Under the pieces are notes generated by a model. It saw only the letters and a program-made list of their open reading frames with translations, was not told the DNA's origin and searched no databases. 64,000 nt of DNA from Pseudomonadota bacterium (GTDB lineage Bacteria; Pseudomonadota; Gammaproteobacteria; Burkholderiales; Rhodocyclaceae): assembly GCA_018262195.1 (NCBI GenBank), contig JAGTRS010000009.1, positions 62,001-126,000 of the forward strand, given 5' to 3'. Position numbers and translations under genes: made by a program. Below are positions 1 to 9,755 of the stretch, in pieces; position 1 is the stretch's first letter; each line of letters opens with the position of its first letter.

Positions 1-2
1 AA

Positions 3-908
3 AGCCTTGATGCTGAAAAAGTCGTTGCGGCTCAGTTGGTCAGTACTCAGTTGGATGCAGACGATACGCTCCGTTTAGTCGGTGCAGCATTTGGTTTGCG
101 GACAAAGGATGTCGCGAAATCGGACGTACTGATGTCACTTGAGGCGTTCCTGATCAGTATGGCGACCAAAGGAAAGCGTTGCCTGCTCGTGGTTGATGAG
201 GCTCAGAACCTCACAGCACGCGCGGTGGAAGAACTACGGATGCTTTCAAACTTCCAGTACGGAAATCAAGCTTTATTGCAGAGCTTCCTGATCGGCCAGC
301 CAGAATTCCGCCAGATTCTTCAAAGTCCTCACATGATGCAATTTCGTCAACGCGTCATTGCTGCATGCCACATCGGCCCACTGGATGTGACAGAAACACA
401 AGCCTATATTGAGCACCGCCTCAAATTTGCCGGAGCCAGGGAGCCATTGAATATTTCGTCTGCTGCCTTCGAGGCAATTTTCAAGGCCAGCAGTGGTATA
501 CCAAGACGAATCAACTCCGTGTGCGATCGGTTACTGTTGTTTGGTTTTCTGAATCATCAAAAAAGCTTTGATGCACCAGATGTTGACGAAGTCGCTCGCG
601 AAATTTTCGAAGAAACCATCGGTGGCTCAACACAAATTCCCCTTCAAGGTTCAATGAACCTGAATAGCGTTAATGGTTATTCACCTGAATTCTCATCTAA
701 CACCACCGAAAACTGTGCGGAATCCCGTCATGAACTGATTGCAGTGTTGAGTGCCGAGCATGTCGCCGAGCGTCTTGCCAGACTTGAAAAGAGTCTGCTT
801 CAACTCGAGCGGATCAATAGCGCCACCTTGAGTCTGATGCAAAAGCTCTTCTTAAAAGAAACCTTTTCCCCTGACAGCCAGCCGAGCAAAGAAAATGCAC
901 AAATCTGA
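3..908 (+). CDS. XrtA/PEP-CTERM system-associated ATPase (5' partial)
   Basis: AAA-type ATPase of the ExeA/GspA-like family tied to exosortase A polysaccharide loci. The reading frame is open from base 3, so the window cuts the gene and the Walker A region lies upstream; the TTG at 36 is internal. What remains starts with the stretch SLDAEKVVAAQLVSTQ. It holds a Walker B-like CLLVVDEAQNL (codons near 181-213), then the sensor and lid region with GIPRRINSVCDRLL, and a low-complexity tail with a possible coiled coil (AERLARLEKSLLQLERIN). Family members are usually encoded beside chain-length-determinant and export genes, which would be off the left edge. The stop overlaps the start of wecB by 14 bases, so translational coupling is likely. 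Confidence 0.88.
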   Translation, partial: SLDAEKVVAAQLVSTQLDADDTLRLVGAAFGLRTKDVAKSDVLMSLEAFLISMATKGKRCLLVVDEAQNLTARAVEELRMLSNFQYGNQALLQSFLIGQPEFRQILQSPHMMQFRQRVIAACHIGPLDVTETQAYIEHRLKFAGAREPLNISSAAFEAIFKASSGIPRRINSVCDRLLLFGFLNHQKSFDAPDVDEVAREIFEETIGGSTQIPLQGSMNLNSVNGYSPEFSSNTTENCAESRHELIAVLSAEHVAERLARLEKSLLQLERINSATLSLMQKLFLKETFSPDSQPSKENAQI

Positions 909-2061
909 CGTGTGGCCGGCTGATCTTGGTCCGGTAGTTTGCGTTGTTGGCGCGCGGCCAAATTTCATGAAAATGGCCCCCATCCTGCGCGCCTTTGCCA
1001 GTCACCAACCGGCTATACCGACCCTGTTGGTTCATACTGGACAGCACTATGACCGGGACATGAACGACAAGCTATTCGAAGACCTGCGACTGCCTCACCC
1101 GGACATCAATCTGGAAGTTGGCTCGGGCTCCCATGCCGTTCAAACAGCCGAAGTCATGCGACGCTTCGAGCCAGTTCTGGATGAAAAAAAGCCCTCCTGC
1201 GTTCTCGTTGTCGGAGACGTCAACTCGACGCTGGCCTGCACCCTTGTTGGAGTCAAGAAAAGCATTCCTGTTGTCCATGTTGAAGCCGGTCTCCGTAGCT
1301 ACGACCGCGCCATGCCAGAGGAAATCAATCGCGTCCTGACCGATCAGGTAGCAGACATCCTCTACACCACGGAACGTAGCGCAGCCGACAATCTGAAATG
1401 CGAGGGCATTGCCGAGGAACGCATCCGCTTTTGTGGCAATGTGATGATCGATTCGCTGCTGAACAATCTCGAACATGCTCGCTCTCCGGCAATCACGCTG
1501 CAGGCTGCTGGCTTCGATCCAGCGCTGATTCAAGGAGCACAGGGATTCGGCATCGTCACGATGCACCGTCCGTCCAATGTCGACCATCCTGAAGTACTGG
1601 GGGCACTGCTGGGAATCTTGCGCGAGATATCGGCATCCATACCGCTGGTATTTGCCTTACATCCCCGAACAAAAGGAAATATCGAGCGCTTCAACCTCGG
1701 CCACTTGATCGATCACCAACGAATGATCGTCCTTCCACCGCAGGGTTATCTTGAAATGCTCGGCCTTATGTCCGCGGCCCGTATTGTACTGACCGACTCG
1801 GGCGGGCTACAGGAGGAAACGACAGCGCTTGGTGTGCCCTGCCTGACGATGAGGGAAAACACCGAGCGGCCAATTACGGTCGAACAAGGGACCAACACCA
1901 TGGTCGGCCGCGACATTGAATCAATCAGGTATAACGCAGTAGAAATCCTGGCGGGGCGCGGCAAAAGCGGACGGGTACCCGAACTTTGGGACGGCCATGC
2001 AGCCGAACGGATCGCTGACGACCTTGCCGGTTGGTTGCTTGAGCGCCATAGTCGCCTGTGA
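895..2061 (+). CDS. wecB: UDP-N-acetylglucosamine 2-epimerase (non-hydrolysing)
   Basis: Cytoplasmic enzyme that interconverts UDP-GlcNAc and UDP-ManNAc, giving precursors for the polysaccharide made by this locus. The 388-residue length is normal. Visible family motifs are GARPNFMK (residues 19-26), HTGQHYD (47-53), VVGDVNST, HVEAGLRSYDRAMPEEINR, and the C-terminal TDSGGLQEE with GVPCLTMRENTERP. Together with the TviB-like dehydrogenase at 48814 it could supply ManNAc-type or uronic-type sugars; that link is inference. The start overlaps the ATPase gene upstream, and the deacetylase begins 6 bases after the stop. Confidence 0.95.
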   Translation: MHKSDVWPADLGPVVCVVGARPNFMKMAPILRAFASHQPAIPTLLVHTGQHYDRDMNDKLFEDLRLPHPDINLEVGSGSHAVQTAEVMRRFEPVLDEKKPSCVLVVGDVNSTLACTLVGVKKSIPVVHVEAGLRSYDRAMPEEINRVLTDQVADILYTTERSAADNLKCEGIAEERIRFCGNVMIDSLLNNLEHARSPAITLQAAGFDPALIQGAQGFGIVTMHRPSNVDHPEVLGALLGILREISASIPLVFALHPRTKGNIERFNLGHLIDHQRMIVLPPQGYLEMLGLMSAARIVLTDSGGLQEETTALGVPCLTMRENTERPITVEQGTNTMVGRDIESIRYNAVEILAGRGKSGRVPELWDGHAAERIADDLAGWLLERHSRL

Positions 2062-2067
2062 TGGCAA

Positions 2068-2916
2068 ATGATAATGAGACCCACAGCAGCCCCGCGCAAT
2101 GCACTGACTATCGACGTTGAAGACTATTTTCAAGTCTCTGCGTTTGCCCCCCACATTCCTCGGACTGAGTGGGCGATTCGTGAGTGCAGGGTAGAGCGCA
2201 ATGTCGACTGCATTCTTGCCATGCTTGATGATCATAGCACCAAAGCGACCTTCTTCACCTTGGGATGGGTTGCCGAACGCTACCCGAATGTCGTTCGCCG
2301 GATTATCGAAAATGGCCATGAACTGGCCAGTCATGGCTACGGACACGAACGCGCCAGCGACCAAACGCCGGACAGTTTCTTTGCCGACATCAATGTCGCC
2401 AAACTGATCCTTGAAGACCTCTCGGGTCACGAAGTCAAAGGTTACCGTGCGCCAAGCTTTTCGATTGGCGAAAAGAACCTCTGGGCGTTCGAGTGTCTGG
2501 AAAAAGCTGGCTACAAATACAGCTCAAGCATTTACCCAATTCGCCATGACCACTATGGAATGCCCGATGCGCCCCGTCACGCCCATGTCATTGGTCGCCT
2601 GATCGAAATTCCGGCAACGACGCTGCGTTTTCTCAACCGAAACTGGCCGGCCAGTGGCGGTGGCTATTTCCGCCTAATGCCTTACGGTTTGTCTCGCTGG
2701 ATGATTGACCGTATCAACCGTGTAGATCAGATGCCCGCCGTATTCTATTTCCATCCATGGGAACTCGATGTCGAGCAACCTAGGGTGCAAGGGATCAGCG
2801 CAAAAACCCGATTTCGTCACTACGTCAACATTCATCGCATGGAAAATCGCTTGCGTCGCCTCATCGCCGATTTTGATTGGGGTCGGATGGATCACCTTTT
2901 CCTCAAGCAGGACTGA
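2068..2916 (+). CDS. XrtA system polysaccharide deacetylase (DUF3473 type)
   Basis: NodB-fold carbohydrate esterase with a C-terminal DUF3473-like part, the form that travels with exosortase A clusters. Motif 1 is LTIDVEDYFQV with Asp16 and Asp19. The metal-binding HxxxH is His89/His93 in ELASHGYGHE. Motif 3 is GYRAPSFSIG, and FYFHPWELD lies near the C-terminus. At 282 residues it has the usual length. No signal peptide is visible, so it probably acts on cytoplasmic or lipid-linked sugars, removing N-acetyl groups. ATG 2068 is the first in-frame start that keeps the catalytic Asp region; the start lies 6 bases after wecB and the next gene follows 6 bases after the stop. Confidence 0.92.
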   Translation: MIMRPTAAPRNALTIDVEDYFQVSAFAPHIPRTEWAIRECRVERNVDCILAMLDDHSTKATFFTLGWVAERYPNVVRRIIENGHELASHGYGHERASDQTPDSFFADINVAKLILEDLSGHEVKGYRAPSFSIGEKNLWAFECLEKAGYKYSSSIYPIRHDHYGMPDAPRHAHVIGRLIEIPATTLRFLNRNWPASGGGYFRLMPYGLSRWMIDRINRVDQMPAVFYFHPWELDVEQPRVQGISAKTRFRHYVNIHRMENRLRRLIADFDWGRMDHLFLKQD

Positions 2917-2922
2917 AACCGG

Positions 2923-3957
2923 ATGCACGTAAAACTGCTGGACCCAAGCGATGCCGAAACTGCGGCTCGATGGGATGCTTTCGTTTATGCATCCAAAGAA
3001 GCGACATTCTTCCATCGTGCCGCCTGGCAAAAAGTAATTCGCGAGGTTTTTCGCCACCCTACCTATTTTCTCTACACTGAGAGGGATGGAGAAATAGAAG
3101 GCGTACTTCCATTAGCGCATATCAAAAGTTTTCTATTTGGCAATTCGCTGATTGCACTGCCATTTGCAGTCTACGGAGGGGTTCTCGGGAACTCCCCTGA
3201 GTCAGTCTCGGTGCTGGAGCAGGAAGCGCAGGCTCTGGCCCGCAAACTTGATGTTGACCACATGGAGTTTCGTAACACTCAGCCACGGCATGTCGACTGG
3301 CCAAGTCAGGATCTCTACGTCACTTTCCGCAAGGAAATTCACCCCGATGTCGAAGCCAACATGCTGGCCATCCCGCGCAAGCAGCGGGCGATGGTCAGAA
3401 AAGGCATCAATAATGCCCTGAAGAGCGTCATCGACACCAACAGCAATCGTTTTTTTGCCCTCTTTGCCGATAACGTGCACCGCCATGGGACACCGGCACT
3501 GCCCAAGTCCTATTTCGATACCCTGCTCCGGGTTTTTGGCAAAGATTGCGAGATACTCACCGTCACCACCGAAGACGGCCAGCCACTGAGCAGCGTCCTA
3601 TCATTTTATTTCCGTGATGAAGTGTTGCCGTATTACGCCGGCGATGACGAAAGCGCCCGTCATTTTGCTGCCAACGACTTCAAATATTGGGAGTTGATGC
3701 GTCGGAGTTGCGAGCGCGGCCTGAGGGTTTTCGATTACGGTCGTAGCAAGAAGGGCACCGGCCCCTATTCCTTCAAGAAAAACTGGGGTTTTGAGCCTCA
3801 GCAGTTGTACTACGAATACTGCCTTTACAAGCGTGACAGTATTCCGCAGAACAATCCCTCAAACGCGAAATACAAGTTGTTTATCGAGGCTTGGCGCCGC
3901 ATGCCTATCGGGCTCGCCAATTTGCTCGGCCCGCACATCGTTCGTAATCTTGGTTAA
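2923..3957 (+). CDS. FemAB-family XrtA/PEP-CTERM system protein
   Basis: GNAT-fold protein of the FemAB-like, exosortase A-associated family (344 residues). FemAB relatives transfer aminoacyl or acyl groups onto amino sugars. The GNAT-like core lies in the second half (about 155-300) with LSFYFRDEVLPYYAGDDE and the characteristic FDYGRSKKGTGPYSFKKNWGFEPQ. Basic residues in NMLAIPRKQRAMVRKG fit the segment before this domain in homologues. It has no signal or membrane segment. It sits between the DUF3473 deacetylase and a glycosyltransferase, an order common in these loci, which suggests it re-acylates an amino group freed by the deacetylase. The donor is unknown. Confidence 0.88.
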   Translation: MHVKLLDPSDAETAARWDAFVYASKEATFFHRAAWQKVIREVFRHPTYFLYTERDGEIEGVLPLAHIKSFLFGNSLIALPFAVYGGVLGNSPESVSVLEQEAQALARKLDVDHMEFRNTQPRHVDWPSQDLYVTFRKEIHPDVEANMLAIPRKQRAMVRKGINNALKSVIDTNSNRFFALFADNVHRHGTPALPKSYFDTLLRVFGKDCEILTVTTEDGQPLSSVLSFYFRDEVLPYYAGDDESARHFAANDFKYWELMRRSCERGLRVFDYGRSKKGTGPYSFKKNWGFEPQQLYYEYCLYKRDSIPQNNPSNAKYKLFIEAWRRMPIGLANLLGPHIVRNLG

Positions 3958-3959
3958 GC

Positions 3960-5171
3960 ATGGCCAATATCCTTTATCTCGTTCATCGCCTGCCCTACCC
4001 CCCCAATAAGGGAGACAAGGTTCGTTCGTTTCATCTACTGAAACACTTGGCCGCCAAGCACCGAGTATTTCTTGGTACTTTTGTTGACGATCCGGACGAC
4101 CTTCAATACATCGAAACCGTTCGTAGTTTCTGTCGTGACCTGCATGTTGCCCAACTCAATCCGAAATTCGCCAAGATCCGGAGCCTCAATGGACTGATCG
4201 CCGGCGATCCTTTGACCTTGCGCTACTACCGGGACGCTGGATTGCAGACCTGGGTGGAACAAACCTGCGCCCGCGAAAGGATCGATGCAGTAGTTGTCTT
4301 CTGTTCTGCCATGGCTCAATACGTCGAAGCCATGCCCCGGTTGCCGAAAATCATCGATTTTGTCGATGTCGATTCAGCAAAATGGACACAATACGCCCCG
4401 AATCACCGCTGGCCAATGTCCTGGCTGTATCGGCGTGAAGGCAAGCTGCTCCTGGCCTACGAACGAACGATTGCGGCCAGTTCAACCCGATCTTTCTTCG
4501 TAACAGAAGCCGAAGCGGGACTATTTACTAGGCACGCCCCGGAATGTGCAGTTCGGGTAGGGGCGATCTGCAACGGAGTCGACGCAGACTATTTCACCCC
4601 CGATGCAACGCGCGATTCGCCTTATCCTGCTGAGGAAATCCCTATCGTTTTCACCGGCGCCATGGACTACCACCCGAACATTGATGCCGTACGCTGGTTC
4701 GCTGCCGACATCTTGCCCAGTTTGACGGCAAAGCGCCCCAATCTGCGCTTTTACATCGTCGGCAGGAGCCCGACTCCTGAAGTCCTGGCGCTCGCCAACG
4801 ATCAGATCAAGGTGACGGGTACAGTACCCGATGTACGTCCCTACCTACAGCATGCCGCAGTTGTCGTGGCGCCACTGCGTATTGCCCGCGGCATACAAAA
4901 CAAGATCCTGGAAGCCATGGCTATGTGCCGGCCGGTCGTCGCCTCCGTTGAATGCGCTGCCGCAGTCGACGCAGACAAGGGAGAGGAACTCATCACAGCG
5001 GAAACTCCTGCCGACTTTGTCAGGGAAATCGAAGCTCTGTTGCATGATGAAGCCCGTAGCGCCGCCATCGGGCAAGCCGCACGCCAGCGCGTTGTCACCC
5101 GTTACAGTTGGGATGCGCACTTGGCGGGAATCGATCAGTACCTACCCGATATTTCCGCGGTCGCCCCATGA
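3960..5171 (+). CDS. XrtA/PEP-CTERM system glycosyltransferase, group 1 (TIGR03087-like)
   Basis: GT-B retaining glycosyltransferase of 403 residues. The N-terminal HRLPYPPNKGDKVRSFHLLKHLA is typical of the exosortase-associated sugar transferase subfamily 1. The C-terminal half has the start of the nucleotide-sugar domain (VFTGAMDYHPNIDAVRWF), a phosphate-binding stretch (VVAPLRIARGIQNKILEAMAMCRPVVAS) and the usual closing helix. Expected to extend the lipid-linked repeat in the cytoplasm. The gene starts 2 bases after the FemAB stop, and its TGA overlaps the ATG of xrtA (ATGA), so the two are coupled. Acceptor and donor sugars cannot be read from sequence. Confidence 0.9.
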   Translation: MANILYLVHRLPYPPNKGDKVRSFHLLKHLAAKHRVFLGTFVDDPDDLQYIETVRSFCRDLHVAQLNPKFAKIRSLNGLIAGDPLTLRYYRDAGLQTWVEQTCARERIDAVVVFCSAMAQYVEAMPRLPKIIDFVDVDSAKWTQYAPNHRWPMSWLYRREGKLLLAYERTIAASSTRSFFVTEAEAGLFTRHAPECAVRVGAICNGVDADYFTPDATRDSPYPAEEIPIVFTGAMDYHPNIDAVRWFAADILPSLTAKRPNLRFYIVGRSPTPEVLALANDQIKVTGTVPDVRPYLQHAAVVVAPLRIARGIQNKILEAMAMCRPVVASVECAAAVDADKGEELITAETPADFVREIEALLHDEARSAAIGQAARQRVVTRYSWDAHLAGIDQYLPDISAVAP

Positions 5172-6694
5172 GCATCGTCTCGAATACCACACCTATCGAC
5201 TGGAGAACGCCCTTTCTCGCAGTTGCGGTTATTTTGGGATTCATCGGCTTTTTTTATGCTGAAACCCTGAGCGGCATGGCACATATCTGGTGGCGAACAG
5301 AAACCTATACCCACGGTTTGGTCGTACCACCCATCGCACTCTGGCTAATCTGGCGCAGCAGGAAGGATCTGGCAACAATTCAGCCGCAAATCGCTTTCTG
5401 GGCGGCCGTTCCGCTCGTCGCCTTTGTTTTTTTCTGGCTGCTCGGCGAACTGACTGCCGTGAACGCGCTGGCCCAGTTCTCGGTGATCGGCATCCTGGTC
5501 TTTGCAACCATGGCACTGCTTGGCCGGTCGATCAGCAAGGAAATCGGCTTCCCGCTGTTTTTCCTTTTTTTTGCGGTGCCAATTGGCGACTTCCTGATGC
5601 CTCGCCTGATGGAGTGGACGGCCGACTTCACCGTCCTCGCGCTTCGAGTGACCGGCATTCCCGTTTACCGCGAAGGCCAGAATTTTGTCATTCCGAGTGG
5701 ACACTGGTCGGTCGTTGAGGCTTGCAGCGGCATCCGCTACCTGATCGCCTCCCTGACCGTCGGTACGCTGTACGCCTACCTGACCTATACGTCGCTGAAA
5801 AAACGTATCGGGTTCATTCTCGTTTCGCTATTCATCCCCATCCTCGCCAACTGGTTGCGCGCTTACCTCATCGTGATGCTGGGGCATTTGTCCGGCAATA
5901 AACTGGCTGCCGGCGTCGACCATTTGATTTATGGCTGGGTCTTTTTCGGCGCCGTCCTAGCCATCATGTTCTCCGTTGGCATGCGCTGGGCCGACCCGAT
6001 TGCTCCGGCAAGAAAAACAGCCCAAGAAACTACCACCAAATCGGGAAACTATCGTTCCAGCCTGTGGTTTGTTGCCCTTGTAGCCTCCCTGATAGCCATC
6101 GGGCCCTTGCTGGAATCGCATCTTAAGCAAAGTGACGATGCAATACCGATCAAACTCGTGGCGCCTACGGCAAGTGGCCCGTGGCAAAGTACGGTACCAG
6201 TTATCAACTGGCAGCCCAGTTATGCAAGATCCTCTGGAGAACTGCATACCACTTACCGCAACGACAGCGCATGGGTTGGCCTGTATGTTGCCTATTACAA
6301 GAATCAAAACCAGGAACGAAAACTGGTCACCTCCACCAATACCTTGGTCGAATCCGGCAATCCGGATTGGCAGACCGTCAGCAGCATTCCGGCTTCGGCC
6401 CTAATAGCAGGAAAGCAGCAAGATGTCCGACAGACCGAGTTGCTGAGAAGACAAGGCAATCTGGATGATCGGTACATCGTCTGGCAGTGGTATTGGATCA
6501 ACGGCCACACCACGACCAGCGACATCAAGACCAAATTGCTGACTGCTCTGGCCATGCTCAGTGGCAATGGGGATGACTCGGCCACCATCATTCTCTATAG
6601 CCCAAAGGCAACCGCCAACCAGATGCTACCGGCCTTCACTGATGAAATGGGCAGCGAAATCCTTCGCTCCCTGAATGAAGCCAAGGCCAGATGA
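5168..6694 (+). CDS. xrtA: Exosortase A fused to an EpsI domain
   Basis: Inner-membrane transpeptidase-like enzyme expected to process PEP-CTERM proteins at the membrane. Residues 1-300 carry about eight hydrophobic segments with the exosortase catalytic set: Cys186 in VVEACSGIRYL, Arg231 in ANWLRAYLIVML and His252 in VDHLIYGW. After the last helix (GAVLAIMFSVGM) comes a soluble EpsI-like domain (about residues 320-508) found fused to exosortase A. The frame is open from 5108, but ATG 5168 (giving MSIVSNTTPI) overlaps the upstream stop as ATGA, so I use it; the product is 508 residues. The next gene starts by a 4-base overlap. No PEP-CTERM substrate is visible in this window. Confidence 0.95.
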   Translation: MSIVSNTTPIDWRTPFLAVAVILGFIGFFYAETLSGMAHIWWRTETYTHGLVVPPIALWLIWRSRKDLATIQPQIAFWAAVPLVAFVFFWLLGELTAVNALAQFSVIGILVFATMALLGRSISKEIGFPLFFLFFAVPIGDFLMPRLMEWTADFTVLALRVTGIPVYREGQNFVIPSGHWSVVEACSGIRYLIASLTVGTLYAYLTYTSLKKRIGFILVSLFIPILANWLRAYLIVMLGHLSGNKLAAGVDHLIYGWVFFGAVLAIMFSVGMRWADPIAPARKTAQETTTKSGNYRSSLWFVALVASLIAIGPLLESHLKQSDDAIPIKLVAPTASGPWQSTVPVINWQPSYARSSGELHTTYRNDSAWVGLYVAYYKNQNQERKLVTSTNTLVESGNPDWQTVSSIPASALIAGKQQDVRQTELLRRQGNLDDRYIVWQWYWINGHTTTSDIKTKLLTALAMLSGNGDDSATIILYSPKATANQMLPAFTDEMGSEILRSLNEAKAR

Positions 6695-7848
6695 CACATG
6701 CCTGCCCACATATCGCCCACATCGTTTATCGCTTTGATACAGGCGGACTCGAAAACGGCGTTGTAAACCTCGTTAACAACCTTCCGCGCGAGAAGTATCG
6801 GCACACCATCGTCGCGCTCACGGAGATTACAGAGTTTAAAAACCGGATCATTCGACCGGATGTTAACTTTGTTTCCCTGCACAAGAAGCCTGGACACGGT
6901 ATCTGGCTCTACCCTGCCCTGTTCAGGCTGTTCCGCAATTTGCGCCCTGACATCGTCCATACCCGGAATCTGGCCGCCCTTGAAGCTACCGTTCCAGCCT
7001 GGGCGGCAGGCGTGCCGGCTGTTATTCACAGCGAGCACGGACGGGAAGGTGCCGACCTTGACCCCAACAACTGGAAGTATCGTTTCATGCGAAAGTTGTA
7101 TCGCCCATTCGTGACGAATTACCTCGCATTGTCAGCTGACCTGTCGCAATATCTTGCCAAGTCCATCGGCATACCAAATCACAAATTGTTCCAGATCTAT
7201 AACGGCGTCGACAGCAAGCGTTTTCACCCATCGGGTACTCGCCAAAAAATATCCAACTGCCCGTTTCAGGATAGCGGGCACTGGATCATAGGAACGATTG
7301 GCAGAATGCACGCCGTCAAGGATCAAATGAACCTTGCAACGGCTTTCGTCGGGGCTCTGCAAAACCGGCCCGATCTCCGCCATCGTCTGCGCCTGGTCAT
7401 GATCGGTGATGGTCCGTTACGCCCGGCTGTGCTGCACTATCTGTCGGAGGCCGGTGTTGCCGATCTGGCTTGGCTGCCCGGAGAGAGACACGATGTTCCG
7501 CAACTGCTTCAGGGTTTCGACTGTTTCGTGCTGCCATCGCGCTCCGAGGGCATTTCCAACACCATTCTGGAGGCGATGGCGTCCGGCCTGCCGGTCATCG
7601 CCACCGCAGTTGGCGGCAATCCGGAGCTGGTCACCGATGGCGGCTCGGGAAAACTCGTTCCTGCTAACAATCCACAAGCCTTGGCGGCTGCGATCATCGC
7701 CTACGCGGACCATCCCGACATGGCAACCGATGCGGGCCGACGGGGACGCTCTGCCGTTGAGGAAAAATTCAGCCTTGAGGCCATGATCAACGCGTACTGC
7801 CAGCTCTACGATACCTCGTTGAGCCACCGAGCCATGAGTAGAACCTGA
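6691..7848 (+). CDS. XrtA/PEP-CTERM system glycosyltransferase (TIGR03088-like)
   Basis: GT-B family 4 glycosyltransferase, 385 residues, matching the exosortase-associated sugar transferase subfamily 2. The N-terminal part reads HIVYRFDTGGLENGVVNLVN, and the acceptor side has HSEHGREGADLDPNNWKYR. The donor-binding half has IGTIGRMHAVKDQMNLATAF, VMIGDGPLRP, LPGERHDVPQLL and the E-x7-E type motif in SRSEGISNTILEAMASGLPVIATAVGGNPELV. It is soluble and probably membrane-peripheral. It overlaps xrtA by 4 bases and is followed after 3 bases by the amidotransferase gene. Sugar specificity is unknown. Confidence 0.9.
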   Translation: MTHACPHIAHIVYRFDTGGLENGVVNLVNNLPREKYRHTIVALTEITEFKNRIIRPDVNFVSLHKKPGHGIWLYPALFRLFRNLRPDIVHTRNLAALEATVPAWAAGVPAVIHSEHGREGADLDPNNWKYRFMRKLYRPFVTNYLALSADLSQYLAKSIGIPNHKLFQIYNGVDSKRFHPSGTRQKISNCPFQDSGHWIIGTIGRMHAVKDQMNLATAFVGALQNRPDLRHRLRLVMIGDGPLRPAVLHYLSEAGVADLAWLPGERHDVPQLLQGFDCFVLPSRSEGISNTILEAMASGLPVIATAVGGNPELVTDGGSGKLVPANNPQALAAAIIAYADHPDMATDAGRRGRSAVEEKFSLEAMINAYCQLYDTSLSHRAMSRT

Positions 7849-7851
7849 GAC

Positions 7852-9744
7852 ATGTGCGGCATAACCGGCATTTTTGACACCCGAGGCAAACGCGAGATCG
7901 AACGCGCAGTTTTGCACCGGATGAACGAATCGCAGTTTCATCGCGGCCCTGATGAAGGAGGACTGCATCTCGAACCCGGCGTCGGCCTCGGCCATCGCCG
8001 GCTTTCGATCATTGACCTATCGACCGGCCAGCAACCTCTGTACAACGAGGATCAGAGCGTCTGCGTCGTTTTCAACGGCGAAATCTACAACTATCAGGAC
8101 CTGATTCCCGAGTTGCAGGCTCTGGGTCACGTTTTCCACACGCGAAGCGATACCGAAGTCATCGTTCACGCCTGGGAGGCCTGGGGCGAAGCCTGCGTAA
8201 ACCGCTTCCGCGGCATGTTCGCCTTTACCCTCTGGGATCGCAACCGGGAAACGCTCTTTCTGGCCAGGGACCGTCTCGGCGTAAAGCCGCTTTTTTACGC
8301 CCTGTTAGAGGATGGCACTTTCCTTTTCGGCTCCGAACTGAAATCCCTGCTCGCCCACGGTGGCCTAAAGCGGGAGATCGATCCCTGCGCCGTCGAGGAA
8401 TATTTCGCCTTGGGCTACGTCGCCGAACCGCGCGCCATCTTCAAACAAGCAAGAAAACTGCCACCGGGACACACGCTACTCCTGCGCCGCGGCATGCCTG
8501 TCGGTGAGCCGCGCGAATACTGGGATGTCCGTTTTACTCTGGACAACCCGATCAGCGACATGGATGCCAGAGCCGAGCTGACGCATCGCCTGGAAGAATC
8601 GATCCGCCTCAGAATGATCGCCGAGGTGCCGCTCGGCGCCTTCCTTTCCGGTGGTGTCGACTCAAGTGCGGTGGTAGCCATGATGGCCGGCCTTTCAAAG
8701 GCCCCGGTCAACACCTGCTCAATCGGCTTCTCTGACCCCTCGTTCAACGAATCCGAATTCGCCCAGATGGTGGCTGACCGCTACCAAACCAATCACCATC
8801 TCGACGTCGTCGAAAGCGATGACTTCGATCTGATCGACACATTGGGGCGGCTCTACGACGAGCCCTATGCCGACAGCTCAGCGATTCCCACCTACCGGGT
8901 CTGCCAGCTGGCCAGAAAGCATGTCACCGTCGCCTTGTCCGGCGATGGCGGTGACGAAAGTTTCGGCGGTTATCGTCGCTATCGTCAGCATCTGATGGAA
9001 GAAAAGATGCGTGTCGCACTGCCCTATGGTCTGCGCCGCCCGGTTTTTGGCTTGCTCGGCAAGCTCTATCCGAAGGCGGACTGGGCGCCACGCGTATTTC
9101 GCGCCAAGACCACCTTCGAGGCAATGTCCCGGTCGTCCGTTGAAGCCTACTTCCACGCTGTATCGATACTGCGCGGCCCGATGCGTGATCAGCTGTTTAC
9201 CGAGCGCTTCAAGTCCGAGCTTGGCGGCTACGATGGCATCGAGGTGTTCAAGAACCATGCAGCAAAGGCAAAGACCGACGATCCGCTGGCCTTGATCCAG
9301 TACCTTGATCTCAAGACCTATCTGGTCGGCGACATCAATACCAAGGTCGACCGCGCCAGCATGGCGCACTCCCTTGAAGTTCGCGAACCATTGATGGACC
9401 ACGAACTTGTCGAGTGGATGGCCAGCCTGCGCACACCGCATAAAATTCATGGCAACGAAGGCAAATATCTGCTGAAAAAGGCGATGGAGCCCTACTTGCC
9501 GAACGACGTACTTTATCGTCCCAAGATGGGTTTTGCCGTTCCGCTTGCCCGCTGGTTCCGTGGGCCGCTGAAACAACGGGTTCACGAATCCCTGCTCGGC
9601 TCGCGACTGGCCGAAACCGGCTGGTTCAACACCGGCTACCTTGAGCATCTTCTGAATGCCCATGCCAATGGCAGCCGGGACTATAGCGCCTCGATCTGGA
9701 CGCTCCTGATGTTCGAAACCTTCTTGCGCACTGTCATGGAATAG
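7852..9744 (+). CDS. XrtA/PEP-CTERM system amidotransferase (asparagine synthase type)
   Basis: Glutamine-dependent amidotransferase resembling asparagine synthase B, 630 residues, of the type fixed in exosortase A loci. The N-terminal glutaminase is intact: Cys2 in MCGITGIFD, RGPDEGGLH, FNGEIYNYQ and LFGSELKSLL. The C-terminal ATP-pyrophosphatase domain has its PP-loop SGGVDS at 266-271, plus ALSGDGGDESFGGYRRY and KVDRASMAHSLEVREPLMDHELVEW. In EPS loci these enzymes are thought to amidate sugar uronic acids or related carboxylates rather than make free asparagine; that role is inferred from context. Compare the second, cysteine-free homologue at 21309-22997. Confidence 0.92.
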   Translation: MCGITGIFDTRGKREIERAVLHRMNESQFHRGPDEGGLHLEPGVGLGHRRLSIIDLSTGQQPLYNEDQSVCVVFNGEIYNYQDLIPELQALGHVFHTRSDTEVIVHAWEAWGEACVNRFRGMFAFTLWDRNRETLFLARDRLGVKPLFYALLEDGTFLFGSELKSLLAHGGLKREIDPCAVEEYFALGYVAEPRAIFKQARKLPPGHTLLLRRGMPVGEPREYWDVRFTLDNPISDMDARAELTHRLEESIRLRMIAEVPLGAFLSGGVDSSAVVAMMAGLSKAPVNTCSIGFSDPSFNESEFAQMVADRYQTNHHLDVVESDDFDLIDTLGRLYDEPYADSSAIPTYRVCQLARKHVTVALSGDGGDESFGGYRRYRQHLMEEKMRVALPYGLRRPVFGLLGKLYPKADWAPRVFRAKTTFEAMSRSSVEAYFHAVSILRGPMRDQLFTERFKSELGGYDGIEVFKNHAAKAKTDDPLALIQYLDLKTYLVGDINTKVDRASMAHSLEVREPLMDHELVEWMASLRTPHKIHGNEGKYLLKKAMEPYLPNDVLYRPKMGFAVPLARWFRGPLKQRVHESLLGSRLAETGWFNTGYLEHLLNAHANGSRDYSASIWTLLMFETFLRTVME

Positions 9745-9755
9745 GCGAAACACGC

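Noticed and set aside
5108..5167. Upstream extension of xrtA
   Set aside because: Twenty extra codons overlap the glycosyltransferase gene; ATG 5168 overlaps its stop as ATGA and gives the expected N-terminus.
8878..9753. 291-codon minus-strand open frame
   Set aside because: Antisense to the amidotransferase gene; no ribosome-binding site or domain.
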